A DNA stretch of 60,396 nt from JAFGGG01 sp964638895 (GCA_964638895.1 CAZWYY010000015.1:1-60396); one strand, 5' to 3'; numbered from the stretch's first letter, positions 24,269 to 33,071 are shown. Numbers and translations are program-made. The notes: generated from the letters alone by a model not told the origin.

Positions 24269-27200
24269 GTGAAAATCCCACGATACTTTACTAAAAAAGG
24301 CACAGATCCATACAAAGGAATCAATTTTTCGGCACGCATCTCTGAAATAAAAAGCCTGGACGGAAAGATAATCTTTCGCCAGGAGAATGTGATTGTTCCG
24401 GATTTCTGGTCACAGATCGCGGTTGATATCCTGGCCCAGAAATACTTCAGAAAAACGGGGGTGCCCCTCCCGGACGGAACAACCGGGGGAGAGAACGACG
24501 CACGCCAGGTGTTTCACCGCCTGGCCCATACATGGACCGAATGGGGCAGGCGCTACGGTTATTTTGACACCGAAGAGGACACAGCCGCCTTTTATGATGA
24601 GATCGTCTATATGCTGGCCCATCAACTGGCCGCGCCCAACTCACCGCAGTGGTTCAATACGGGATTGTTCTCGGTATACGGCATCACCGGTCCGCCCCAG
24701 GGGCATTACTACGTTGACCCGGAAACAAATCGGGTGGAAAAGTCGGCCAACGCTTACGAGCGTCCGCAGCCCCATGCCTGTTTTATTCTCTCGGTGAAAG
24801 ACAACCTGGTCAACGAAAACGGGATCATGGAACTGGTAACGCGCGAGGCGCGCCTGTTTAAATACGGCTCCGGCACAGGCTCCAACTATTCGTACCTCCG
24901 CAGCAAAAACGAGCCCCTAAGCGGCGGAGGCGTTTCCTCGGGACTGCTTTCCTTTTTGAAGGTGGGCGACCGCTCGGCCTCATCAATTAAAAGCGGGGGT
25001 ACCACCCGCCGCGCCGCGCGTATGGTGTGCCTGGATGTCGACCACCCCGATATCAGGGAGTTTATCAACTGGAAGGTGGAGGAGGAATACAAGGTCGCGG
25101 CCATGGTAGCGGGAAGCAGGGTAATTAAACGCTATATCGAGCGGCTTTACGCCCTGCTTGCGCACAGTGAACCCAGCCTTTTCCCCGAGGACACCTTTAA
25201 TCCCCTGAAGAACGGCACGCTTTTTGAGGGTGTTAAGGAGGCGCTGCGGGATAACATTCCGCCCACCCTGATCTTCCAGATCCTCAAACTGGCCGAGCAG
25301 GGGGTTACCCTGGAGGACATCCGTACCTACACTACGGAATGGGACAAGGAGGCCTATAATACGGTCAGCGGCCAATCCTCCAACAATTCCGTACGCCTTA
25401 CCGCAGAGTTCATGGCCGCCGTGGAACAGGATAAGACGATAGGGCTTACGGCCAGAACAAGCGGGAAAACCATGGATACGGTTCCGGCGCGCGAACTCTG
25501 GGAGGAAATCGCCCTGGCGGCCTGGCGCTGCGCCGACCCCGGCGTACAGTACCATACCACCATCAACGAATGGCATACCTGCCCGGAGGACGGGGAGATC
25601 CGCGCGTCCAATCCCTGTTCCGAATACATGTTTCTGGACGATACGGCCTGCAACCTGGCCTCCCTTAACCTCCTGGCCTTTTACAAAAAGAAACATGGTG
25701 AGCTTGACCTCGATGCCTACCTGCATGCCGTTCGCCTGTGGACCATAGCGCTTGAGATCAGTGTGGTGATGGCCCAGTTTCCCAGCCGGGAGATCGCGCG
25801 TAAAAGCTATGATTACAGGACGCTCGGCCTAGGGTATGCCAACCTGGGGGCGCTGCTCATGCAGATGGGCATTGCCTATGACAGCGAGCGGGCCAGGAGT
25901 ATCTCCACAGTGCTGGCCGCCATCCTCACCGGCCAGGCCTATCTCACCTCGGCCGAAATGGCCGCAGAACTGGGCGCCTTTCCCCGCTTTGCGGACAACC
26001 GCGAGCATATGCTGCGCGTCATCCGCAATCACCGGCGCGCCGTCTATGCGGCCCCGGCCCGCGAATACGAAGGGCTTACCATCACTCCTTCGATACCGGA
26101 CCCGGACCTGTGCCCGGGCACGCTGCTTAAAGCCGCGCGTTCGGTCTGGGATAAGGCCCTTGAGCTGGGGGAGAAGCACGGGTACAGAAACGCCCAGGCG
26201 TCGGTCATCGCGCCCACAGGCACCATCGGCCTGGTAATGGACTGCGATACCACGGGCATAGAGCCCGATTTTTCCCTGGTAAAATTCAAAAAACTCGCGG
26301 GCGGAGGATACTTCAAAATCATAAACTCCTCCATTCCCCCGGCCCTGGAACGCCTGGGATATGACAAAAACCAGGTCAAGGATATCGTGGACTACTGCAT
26401 GGGCCGCGGCAGCCTGGAGGGGGCCCCGTTTGTCAACCGCGCCTCGCTGGCCGAACACGGGTTTTCCCCCGCCCTGCTCGACAAGATCGAGGGCACGCTG
26501 AAAAGCGCCCACAACCTGGGTCAGGCCTTTTCCCCGGCCGAGCTGGGTGAGGAGTTTTTAACGGCGGTCTTGAACCTGGACCCGGTAAAGGCGCGCGCAT
26601 CCGGATTTGACCTGCTGGCCCACATTGGCTTCAGCCCCGAGCAGATCGGGGCGGCCAATACCTATGTCTGCGGTACCATGACGGTGGAGGGGGCCCCGCA
26701 CCTTTCGCCCGAGCATTACCCTGTTTTTGATACGGCCAACCGCTCTGGGAAGGACGGCAAGCGTCACATCCTTTGGCAGGCGCATATAGAGATGATGTCT
26801 GCGGTACAGCCCTTTATTTCCGGCGCCATCTCAAAAACCATTAATATGCCGCAGAACTCTACCATAGAGGACGTGAAAAACGCCTACCTGCAGTCATGGA
26901 AGAAGATGCTCAAAGCGGTTGCCATCTACCGTGACGGTTCCAAACTGAGTCAGCCGCTTACCTCATTGGCCCCGGGGGAGGACGCACTTGCCGATTCTCT
27001 TATTGAGCTGCTGCGGAGGGGTGTCAAATCTTCACCCACGGTAAGCCCCGGGATGCCGGCCGCCGTTCCGCCCGCCGGCGGAAAAAAGAGAAGGCCGCTG
27101 CCAACCCGCCGCGGGGGGTACACCCAGAAGGCTAAAATTGCGGGTCACAGCCTTTTTTTACGCACCGGGGAATACGCTGACGGCAGCCTGGGCGAAATCT

Positions 27201-27676
27201 TCCTGGATATGCACAAGGAAGGCGCCGCGTTCCGCTCACTTTTAAACAGCTTTGCCATCGCCATCTCCCTGGGGCTGCAGTACGGCGTGCCTCTGGAGGA
27301 GTTTGTGGATGCCTTTACCTTTACCCGTTTTGAGCCCAACGGCGTGGTGGTGGGACATCAGAATATCAAGATGGCGACATCGGTCATCGATTTTATCTTC
27401 AGGGACCTGGCCTTTTCCTACCTGAAGCGCACGGACCTGGTGCAGGTGAAGCCGGACGACCTGATCGCCACCAGCACCATGGAGAAGCAGGCGGAGGGCG
27501 GACAAGACGCGGCCTGGCAAGAGGACGAATCCTTCAGCGCCGCGGAGGAGGCCCGGGCCGCCCGGCAGATCGGGTATGAGGGCGATCCCTGTCCGGAATG
27601 CGGGCATTTTACCCTGGTCAGAAACGGCACCTGCCTTAAATGCGAGACCTGCGGGGGCACCACAGGCTGCTCATGA
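24269..27676 (+). CDS. nrdJ: Adenosylcobalamin-dependent ribonucleotide reductase (class II)
   Basis: 1135-residue class II ribonucleotide reductase, which makes deoxyribonucleotides with a coenzyme B12 radical and no oxygen. The GTG at 24269 is chosen as start because GCGGAGGA lies 9 bases upstream. The open frame extends to 24221 but has no ribosome site there. Motifs: PHACFILSV (first redox cysteine), NPCSEYMFLDDTACNLASLNL (active-site N-x-C-x-E and nearby cysteine), SVIAPTGTIGL, and a C-terminal zinc-ribbon-like CPECG ... CLKCETCGG ending GCS, the shuttle cysteines. No NrdB-like or activase gene is nearby, as expected for class II. No cobalamin riboswitch is evident in the 71-bp upstream gap. 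Confidence 0.95.
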   Translation: MKIPRYFTKKGTDPYKGINFSARISEIKSLDGKIIFRQENVIVPDFWSQIAVDILAQKYFRKTGVPLPDGTTGGENDARQVFHRLAHTWTEWGRRYGYFDTEEDTAAFYDEIVYMLAHQLAAPNSPQWFNTGLFSVYGITGPPQGHYYVDPETNRVEKSANAYERPQPHACFILSVKDNLVNENGIMELVTREARLFKYGSGTGSNYSYLRSKNEPLSGGGVSSGLLSFLKVGDRSASSIKSGGTTRRAARMVCLDVDHPDIREFINWKVEEEYKVAAMVAGSRVIKRYIERLYALLAHSEPSLFPEDTFNPLKNGTLFEGVKEALRDNIPPTLIFQILKLAEQGVTLEDIRTYTTEWDKEAYNTVSGQSSNNSVRLTAEFMAAVEQDKTIGLTARTSGKTMDTVPARELWEEIALAAWRCADPGVQYHTTINEWHTCPEDGEIRASNPCSEYMFLDDTACNLASLNLLAFYKKKHGELDLDAYLHAVRLWTIALEISVVMAQFPSREIARKSYDYRTLGLGYANLGALLMQMGIAYDSERARSISTVLAAILTGQAYLTSAEMAAELGAFPRFADNREHMLRVIRNHRRAVYAAPAREYEGLTITPSIPDPDLCPGTLLKAARSVWDKALELGEKHGYRNAQASVIAPTGTIGLVMDCDTTGIEPDFSLVKFKKLAGGGYFKIINSSIPPALERLGYDKNQVKDIVDYCMGRGSLEGAPFVNRASLAEHGFSPALLDKIEGTLKSAHNLGQAFSPAELGEEFLTAVLNLDPVKARASGFDLLAHIGFSPEQIGAANTYVCGTMTVEGAPHLSPEHYPVFDTANRSGKDGKRHILWQAHIEMMSAVQPFISGAISKTINMPQNSTIEDVKNAYLQSWKKMLKAVAIYRDGSKLSQPLTSLAPGEDALADSLIELLRRGVKSSPTVSPGMPAAVPPAGGKKRRPLPTRRGGYTQKAKIAGHSLFLRTGEYADGSLGEIFLDMHKEGAAFRSLLNSFAIAISLGLQYGVPLEEFVDAFTFTRFEPNGVVVGHQNIKMATSVIDFIFRDLAFSYLKRTDLVQVKPDDLIATSTMEKQAEGGQDAAWQEDESFSAAEEARAARQIGYEGDPCPECGHFTLVRNGTCLKCETCGGTTGCS

Positions 27677-27760
27677 TGTTACCGCGTGACGTCGGCTGCT
27701 CGTAATCCAACGCGGCCACCGGATCATCGTGATCCCGCTCGACGCCGCTTACCCTATATA

Positions 27761-27822
27761 AGGAAATACAGATTCCGCGGATTTTATTGCTCACGGATAA
27801 ACACGGATCGGGCACGGATTTA
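27761..27822. repeat. Dispersed repeat, degenerate copy 2
   Basis: AGGAAATACAGATTCCGCGG here matches AGGAAATACAGATTACGCG at 29628. It is followed by AT-rich sequence and CACGGAT repeats. The second arm is not clearly inverted, so this copy is partial. It occupies most of the 249-bp spacer between nrdJ and the sigma factor gene, where I see no ORF. Confidence 0.55.
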
Positions 27823-27925
27823 AGCGAGAATTGTCAATCAGCCAGGTTATTCTTTTTTTAATCCGGGAACCTTTTTCGATTATATTGTATTACATTGATA
27901 AGAAAATCAAAACCTAGACTAATAC

Positions 27926-28477
27926 GTGAATGACAACGATGTAATAGGCATGGTACAGACGGGAGACACACAGGCATTTGCCGTACTTGTCAGAAAGTAC
28001 CAGTACAAGCTTTTAAACTTTATCTATCGTTTGACAAACGACAAAAATCATGTGGAAGATATCGGACAGGAAGTATTTTTGAGGGTCTACAAATCCCTGA
28101 AAAGATTCGACATAAAAAGGGGCGTTCCTTTTTCCGCATGGCTTTTTATTATCGCGCGTAACTATTGCATTAACGAGATAAAAAAGGGCGGAAAGATGAA
28201 ATATGTTTCCTTAAACGAACAAACCGCGCAGACTACGGGAAGCGAAACACATGACGATATGCTTATACACAAGGAACAGAGGGAGGCTTTGGCCGGTTCG
28301 GTGGAACAGCTTCCCGAGCCTTTTAAAAGCACAATTTTAAAAAGTCTGGAAGGAAAATCATTGCATACCATCGCCAAGGAACAAGCCGTGCCCCAGGGTA
28401 CGGTCAAATCAAGGCTCTCCAGGGCCAAACAAAAATTAACTCGTTTTATACATACCTTCTCAGGAGAAAAGCCGTGA
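27926..28477 (+). CDS. ECF-subfamily RNA polymerase sigma factor
   Basis: 183-residue ECF sigma factor. Region 2 runs from about residue 10 to 80 (GDTQAFAVLVRKYQYKLLNFIYRL, then DIGQEVFLRVYKSLKRF and FSAWLFIIARNYCINEIKK). Region 4 lies at about 125-175 with the helix-turn-helix LHTIAKEQAVPQGTVKSRLSRAK. The start is a GTG at 27926 with no Shine-Dalgarno. A TAGACT box 5 bases upstream may be its -10, so a leaderless mRNA is possible. The last codons overlap the next gene by 4 bp (GTGA). The operon with a tiny membrane protein and a signal-peptidase-like protein suggests a membrane-signalling sigma switch. Confidence 0.93.
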   Translation: MNDNDVIGMVQTGDTQAFAVLVRKYQYKLLNFIYRLTNDKNHVEDIGQEVFLRVYKSLKRFDIKRGVPFSAWLFIIARNYCINEIKKGGKMKYVSLNEQTAQTTGSETHDDMLIHKEQREALAGSVEQLPEPFKSTILKSLEGKSLHTIAKEQAVPQGTVKSRLSRAKQKLTRFIHTFSGEKP

Positions 28478-28689
28478 AAGAGTTTAAAGCGTCCACTGAT
28501 TTCGTATCAAAGGTCATGGGAAAAATCGACTCGTATGAGCGCACAAAAAAGGCGGGATTGTACTTTTTAAAAGAATTGACCGATTATGGCGCCATACGCT
28601 GTATGCTCACCGCAGGCGGCGTGCTTTCCGCCTTGTACAATATTTTTATGCTTTTTATATGGGTTTTTATTCCCGCGGCAAGCCTCTAG
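28474..28689 (+). CDS. Small membrane protein, candidate anti-sigma factor
   Basis: 71-residue protein starting at a GTG that overlaps the sigma gene stop. Residues 1-42 are soluble and charged (FKASTDFVSKVMGKIDSYE). The FxxKVM-x-I pattern resembles the membrane-proximal part of some anti-sigma factors. Residues 43-68 form one hydrophobic helix ending at the C-terminus. No HxxxCxxC zinc anti-sigma motif is present. Position and topology support an anti-sigma role, but this is inference. Next gene starts 47 bp downstream. Confidence 0.7.
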   Translation: MKEFKASTDFVSKVMGKIDSYERTKKAGLYFLKELTDYGAIRCMLTAGGVLSALYNIFMLFIWVFIPAASL

Positions 28690-28736
28690 CGGGAACCTTT
28701 CCGGAGGTCGGGGTGTATTATATAACGGAGGTTAAT

Positions 28737-29450
28737 ATGAGAGAAAACGAATATAATTACAAAAGAAAAACATGGGCCGCCGCCGTATTGAGTATGGTCA
28801 TGCCAGGGCTGGGCCAGATGTATAACGGAGAACTGCTTAAAGGCGTATGCTTCTTTATGGGATCGGTCTTAATAGCTTTCAGCGGTCTGTATGCGTCCGT
28901 CTATTTCCAGGACAAGCTTATACTGCCCTTTGTTTGTCTTTGCTTTATTGTGTATATGGCCGTGTACATCCTGGCCGTCATAGACGCTTTTCGCGCGTCG
29001 CGAAAAACCGAAGAACCAATAGCAAAAAAATCGTATAACCGCTGGTTCTTTTATCTTTTTGCCTGGACGGCGGGCGTTTTCATCATGTTCTGCGCCGCGC
29101 AGTATATTAACGGTAATATTTTTGTGCAACTTAAAATCGCGGGCAGAAGTATGGAGCCGGAAATAAAAAGCGGTGATATCGTGCTTTTAGACAAAACAGC
29201 GGGAGAAAGAACACCCTACAGTATAGGAGACATTGTTGTCTTCAATCATTTTGATGGTAAAACAAGGCTTTTAATGAGAAGAGTGCATGCCGTGGCGGGG
29301 CAGGAAATCACCCTGCGTGGTCAAAGCGTCACAGTCCCCCCCAGTTGCTTGTTTGTGGAAAGCGATAATGCAAACCTGGATAATCATAACACCGAGGAGC
29401 TTTTAGTCCCGGTAAACGATATAATCGGTAAAGTACGTATCATCTTTTAA
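28737..29450 (+). CDS. Atypical S26 signal-peptidase-like membrane protein (Lys replaced by Arg)
   Basis: 237-residue protein from the ATG at 28737 (ATAACGGAGG upstream). It begins with a small membrane domain of two to three helices holding the PGLGQMYNGELLKG motif, as in TM2/DUF5683-like proteins. A further helix (about 103-121) precedes an S26 domain: RSMEPEIKSGDIVLL (S138) and GDIVVFNHFDGKTRLLMRRVHAVAGQEI. The catalytic lysine position of VKRVIGLPGD is R181 here, and GDN in the last box reads ESDN. The nucleophile is kept and the general base is lost, so activity is doubtful or unusual. It is the third gene of the ECF sigma operon. Confidence 0.82.
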   Translation: MRENEYNYKRKTWAAAVLSMVMPGLGQMYNGELLKGVCFFMGSVLIAFSGLYASVYFQDKLILPFVCLCFIVYMAVYILAVIDAFRASRKTEEPIAKKSYNRWFFYLFAWTAGVFIMFCAAQYINGNIFVQLKIAGRSMEPEIKSGDIVLLDKTAGERTPYSIGDIVVFNHFDGKTRLLMRRVHAVAGQEITLRGQSVTVPPSCLFVESDNANLDNHNTEELLVPVNDIIGKVRIIF

Positions 29451-29497
29451 GTCACACCATCCAGCGCCCGGCATGATTCTACCCGGGGATGGGTACG

Positions 29498-29547
29498 TCC
29501 CGCCACATGCGGGAACACCTGACCACTAAATTATAATTTAGTGGTCA
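29498..29547. other. Tandem palindromes in the 386-bp spacer before rpmB
   Basis: TCCCGC/GCGGGA hairpin (29498-29514), then a perfect 28-bp palindrome (29520-29547) made of TGACCACTAAATTA and its reverse complement. The centre contains TATAAT. No T-run follows, so a terminator is possible but not typical. The rest of the spacer has a Shine-Dalgarno followed by a 2-codon ORF (ATGGCGTAG near 29609) and then repeat copy 3. Confidence 0.6.
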
Positions 29548-29627
29548 AGTACATGACCTTTACAGCGATGAGAAAAAGATTACGGTTTTATAAAAAAGGA
29601 GGTTTCTGATGGCGTAGTTATGAAAAA

Positions 29628-29698
29628 GGAAATACAGATTACGCGAATTACAGTTGGTTTTGGTTATAAAATATTTTAATCTGCGAAATCCGTGTTCC
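29628..29698. repeat. Dispersed imperfect palindrome, copy 3
   Basis: GGAAATACAGATTACGCGAA ... TTAATCTGCGAAATCCGTG, an imperfect inverted repeat sharing its left arm with the copy at 27761 and its arm pattern with 5337-5400. Intergenic, 140 bp before rpmB. Confidence 0.65.
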
Positions 29699-29836
29699 CG
29701 GATGCGGCTGACTGTGTTCCGACGGATAGCGGATAAAAATAACCCGCTACCCACTTTACACAACACTGCGCTTATGATATGGTGCAATGCTTTAAAGGGA
29801 AATCATATACACTTTATCATAAAGGACAAGGACAAT

Positions 29837-30028
29837 ATGGCAAGAAAATGTGAGATTTGCGGTAAATCCACGGTAAGCGGAAATAATGTTAGTCACGCGC
29901 ATAATAAAACCAGACGCGTATGGAAGCCGAACCTGGTAAAGGTAAAAACCGTTGTTTCAGGTAAAAACACAACCATAAAGGTATGTACGCGTTGTTTGCG
30001 CAGCGGAAAAGTTGAAAAACGCATCTAG
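29837..30028 (+). CDS. rpmB: 50S ribosomal protein L28
   Basis: 63-residue bL28. It starts MARKCEICGKS with the zinc-binding pair C5/C8. The second pair is CTRC near residue 52, so this is the zinc-binding form. Core motifs: SHAHNKTRRVWKPNLVKVK and RSGKVEK. The ATG at 29837 follows AAGGACAAGGACA, an acceptable Shine-Dalgarno. The longer open frame from 29654 is spurious because it crosses a repeat. It is isolated from other ribosomal genes. A short GC hairpin (AGGCGC/GCGCCT) follows the stop. Confidence 0.97.
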   Translation: MARKCEICGKSTVSGNNVSHAHNKTRRVWKPNLVKVKTVVSGKNTTIKVCTRCLRSGKVEKRI

Positions 30029-30097
30029 GCGCTCGGCGCCTGTATATAATTACACGTACAACCTCCCTGCCCTCTTTACTTCCGCCCGGAGCGGCCT

Positions 30098-30982
30098 ATG
30101 ACCTGGGAATCGTGGCAGCGTCTGGTCGAGCAGCGCACTGAAGCCTTCCTTACCGCCCGGAAACGCAGAAGATTACGCAAACAACACAAGCGAAAACACC
30201 CGCTTATTGAATGGACCCTAATTATTTTAGAGGTGGTGTGTATTGTAATCCTTATCAACCTGTTCCTGTTCCAGAACTACCGCATTCCTTCGGAATCCAT
30301 GGTTCCCGAGCTGAAAATAGGCGATCTGATATTCGTGGAGAAACTCATTTTCGGCCCGGAGATTCTTCCCGGCCGGATCAAACTGCCCGCCCTGCGTACG
30401 CCTCACCGGGGCGAGGTTGTGTCTTTTGAAAGCGGCAGTTATGCGCTGTACGGCCCCTGGGTGGAGTTCTGGGAGCGTTTTGTTTACATGATTACGCTTA
30501 CCATGGTGAACCTCAAGGTAGATCAAAATAACCAGCCCATACATGACCTGTTGATTAAAAGGGTAATCGGACTGCCGGGCGAGCGGATTCGCCTTTCCGG
30601 GGACGGGGGTATGGAAATCCTGCCCCTATGTGAAAACAAATGGCTTAAAGAGACCGAGTTCCAGAAACTGATCTCACATTATTATACAAGGCAGGAGGAT
30701 GAGGAGCCCGGTGAGCGGCTTATGCAGACCGACAGATACCTTTCCCTGTACCTCGGCATCATGAACGACCTGGAAAACAGGCCGTATGACACAGATCTGC
30801 AAAGCAAGTGGTTCAGGCAGTATCTGGGTTGGTATATTCCGCCGGATAGGTTTTTCCCCATGGGTGACAACAGGGAGCGTTCATACGACGCGCGTGAATA
30901 CGGTCCGGTGCCTTTAAAAAAAATCCAGGGCAAGGCCCTGTTTCGCTGGCTTCCCTTTCAGCGCATCGGCGCCATCAGGTAA
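30098..30982 (+). CDS. lepB: Signal peptidase I with MTW N-terminal extension
   Basis: 294-residue type I signal peptidase. It starts MTWESWQ and has the same kind of basic extension (RKRRRLRKQHKRK) as the paralogue at 2038. One membrane helix follows (about 38-60). The catalytic boxes PSESMVP (S67), IKRVIGLPGE (K154) and MGDNRERSYDAR are all intact. The ATG at 30098 has CGGAGCGG just upstream. It starts 69 bp after rpmB and may share its transcript. With the genes at 1290, 2038 and 28737 this is the fourth S26 homologue in the window. Confidence 0.92.
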   Translation: MTWESWQRLVEQRTEAFLTARKRRRLRKQHKRKHPLIEWTLIILEVVCIVILINLFLFQNYRIPSESMVPELKIGDLIFVEKLIFGPEILPGRIKLPALRTPHRGEVVSFESGSYALYGPWVEFWERFVYMITLTMVNLKVDQNNQPIHDLLIKRVIGLPGERIRLSGDGGMEILPLCENKWLKETEFQKLISHYYTRQEDEEPGERLMQTDRYLSLYLGIMNDLENRPYDTDLQSKWFRQYLGWYIPPDRFFPMGDNRERSYDAREYGPVPLKKIQGKALFRWLPFQRIGAIR

Positions 30983-31345
30983 TCAGGTATTGTATTCCAT
31001 TAACTTTTTGTATACAAAATCCGCGACTGTTGGGTCTATGTTTTTACTAGCCTCTTTAAATTTTGAGGCGATGGCCTTTTTGTCGAACAGGCCGTCCGAT
31101 ACCAGAATTGCGGTCTGTTTATGCCCGGGAACATCCTCACCCGAGTCGATTGCGTCATGGGAAAAACCGGTCTCCTTAAGCCAGGTAAGCGCCCGTTCGT
31201 CATAATTCTTTTCATAACACAGTTGGAAACCTTCCACCTGCCGCTCAGCGTCATACCAGATAATCAGGTCAAAATAATCGTCAAAAAACCAGCGCCGCAG
31301 TCCTTCTTCCTTTCGCTGTCTTACGTCCTTGAACTCCGTAAGCAT
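30983..31345 (-). CDS. Conserved hypothetical protein, 120 residues
   Basis: Small soluble protein, start at 31345 because GAGGAGAG lies just upstream. The frame is open to 31420 without a ribosome site. The N-terminal part (RRWFFDDYFDLIIWYD, then GFQLCYEKNYDERALTW) looks like a beta-sheet domain that I have seen in hypothetical proteins of many bacteria. The C-terminal half is helical (SKFKEASKNIDPTVADFVYKKL). No cysteine motif, signal peptide or membrane helix. Function unknown. It converges with lepB, with stops directly abutting. Confidence 0.75.
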   Translation of the reverse strand: MLTEFKDVRQRKEEGLRRWFFDDYFDLIIWYDAERQVEGFQLCYEKNYDERALTWLKETGFSHDAIDSGEDVPGHKQTAILVSDGLFDKKAIASKFKEASKNIDPTVADFVYKKLMEYNT

Positions 31346-31471
31346 TTTTTCACTCTCCTCTATCAGCAAATATACCGCGTAATAATGTAATTTGCAATTG
31401 CCGGGCCGTCTTTCAAACATGACACAATATTGTCAAAGTTAGATTGTATAATTTTAATAGGAGAAAGAATT

Positions 31472-32092
31472 ATGAATGTATTACCAAAACTGGCCCATGC
31501 GTCCGGAAGACGCGACAATCTGCCCAACCAAAAACTGGCGGCCGAACTCGCAGGCAGCGAAAACACGGAGGGTATTCGGGAACTGGTCAATAACCTGAAC
31601 AACCCGAACAGGGACATCCAAAGCGACTGTATCAAGACGCTCTACGAAATCGGCTACCTGAAACCAGAACTGATTGCCGCTTATGTAAAGGATTTTATAA
31701 CCCTGCTCAAGCACCGCAACAACCGCATGGTATGGGGAGGCATGATCGCCCTGGGGGTTATAGCCCGACTTAAGGCTGAAGAGATTTTCACTCACCGTGA
31801 TGAGGTGATGCGTGTAATGGAAGGCGGTTCGGTGATTGCCGTGGATAATGCGGTAAAAACCCTGGCCGGCGTGGCATCGGTCAACGCCTCCTACCACGTG
31901 GTTATCTTTCCGCGGCTGCTCGGCCACCTGCAAAACTGCAGGCCCAAAGAGGTTGCCCTTCACGCCGAGTTCATCTATACGGCGGTGAACGACCGGTGCG
32001 CACAGGAGTTCGGGCGTGTTTTGCAAAAGAGGATGAGCTGCCTGAATGAAGCCCAGAAAAAGCGCGTAAACAGGCTGCTTAAGGCTATTTAA
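31472..32092 (+). CDS. HEAT-repeat protein
   Basis: 206-residue all-helical protein with HEAT/armadillo-like pairs (ELVNNLNNPNRDIQSDCIKTLYEIG, FITLLKHRNNRMVWGGMIALGVIA, VMEGGSVIAVDNAVKTLAGVA). ATG at 31472 with TAGGAGAAAG upstream. A TATAAT at about 31446 may be its -10. Cytoplasmic by sequence. A scaffold or regulator role is likely from the fold only. The last 8 bases overlap the converging radical SAM gene. Confidence 0.82.
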   Translation: MNVLPKLAHASGRRDNLPNQKLAAELAGSENTEGIRELVNNLNNPNRDIQSDCIKTLYEIGYLKPELIAAYVKDFITLLKHRNNRMVWGGMIALGVIARLKAEEIFTHRDEVMRVMEGGSVIAVDNAVKTLAGVASVNASYHVVIFPRLLGHLQNCRPKEVALHAEFIYTAVNDRCAQEFGRVLQKRMSCLNEAQKKRVNRLLKAI

Positions 32093-33071
32093 AACTGGCG
32101 ATTCTGCCCAGTTCCCCGAGAAGCGGGGCCACCGATTTAAGGCCCTGGAAATAGATACTGAAATCACGGTACCAGCTCATATTGCACAGGTTGCAGGAAG
32201 TTTTTTTGATGTCCTTCCTGGTCAACTCCAGGATGTTGCCCATGCTTCTCTCAAAAAACATGCAGGGGAAGGTTTGGAACTTCCAGTCGATAAAAAGCGA
32301 CCTGTAGCCCCCCAGGCAGGTATAGCGTGGTTTTTTCCCCTCAAGGTACATGATGATATTTTTAATGGAAGGAGCCGGGTTTACAATATTATAGTCTTTT
32401 TTCAGGCGCAGAATCTCCCGGAGGGAGGTAATCAGTTCCTCCTTTGACAGCCTGATCGCCTCGCCGCCCAGGGTATAGGTTGGTGACTGTGAAAAAACTG
32501 GGTAGTTCATGGAAATGCTGTCAAACCCCAGCGCCCGGCATTTTTCCATGAGGTCCGGCAGTTCCCGATGGTTAAAGTCTGAAATAAGTACGCAGGCTGT
32601 GGTGAATATCCGGCGCTGTTTTAGCCCCTTAAGCGCGGCCTCAATTCCCTTGATTGAATCTGGAATCTTGCGCGCCTTGAATGCAACCTCCTCAACATGG
32701 TGGTCGATGGAGATACCCATGATATCGATATCCGTCTCTTTCAGGATATCCAGACGCTTCTTGTTTAGAACGCGGGGATCGGCCGTGATGGTGGTGGTAA
32801 TCATCTTGTTCTCGGCACAATGCTCCGCAATCCGTTTAAAAGCCGGGTGCAGCAGGGGCTCACCACCGGTAAGGGTGATAAAATTGACCCCAAGCTCTTT
32901 CAGTTTGTCCACCGTGGCAATAGCCTTGTCCGTGTCGACCGTAAATTTTTCTTTTTGGGCCCATATGGAACAAAATGAGCATTTTGCCGTACAGATATTG
33001 GTAAGCGCGAACTCCGCTACACGCAGATCTCCCCGCAGCAGTGATTTTATAAATTCACTTTTTTTCCCCAT
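32085..33071 (-). CDS. Radical SAM protein with SPASM-like C-terminus
   Basis: 328-residue radical SAM enzyme. The cluster motif is CTAKCSFC (C27, C31, C34). TLTGGEPLLHP gives the SAM-binding GGE motif. The C-terminal part has CLGGYRSLFIDWKFQTFPCMFF and later CNLCNMSWYRD, an auxiliary-cluster pattern of the SPASM/twitch type. Relatives modify peptides, cofactors or lipids. I cannot assign the substrate. The ATG at 33071 is chosen to match typical N-termini. An upstream ATG at 33092 is possible and neither has a clear Shine-Dalgarno. No peptide precursor gene is seen next to it. Confidence 0.82.
   Translation of the reverse strand: MGKKSEFIKSLLRGDLRVAEFALTNICTAKCSFCSIWAQKEKFTVDTDKAIATVDKLKELGVNFITLTGGEPLLHPAFKRIAEHCAENKMITTTITADPRVLNKKRLDILKETDIDIMGISIDHHVEEVAFKARKIPDSIKGIEAALKGLKQRRIFTTACVLISDFNHRELPDLMEKCRALGFDSISMNYPVFSQSPTYTLGGEAIRLSKEELITSLREILRLKKDYNIVNPAPSIKNIIMYLEGKKPRYTCLGGYRSLFIDWKFQTFPCMFFERSMGNILELTRKDIKKTSCNLCNMSWYRDFSIYFQGLKSVAPLLGELGRIASFK

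Noticed and set aside
29498..29514. Small GC hairpin as a strong terminator of the signal-peptidase-like gene
   Set aside because: No U-tract follows and the stem is only six pairs, so it is reported only as part of a structured spacer.
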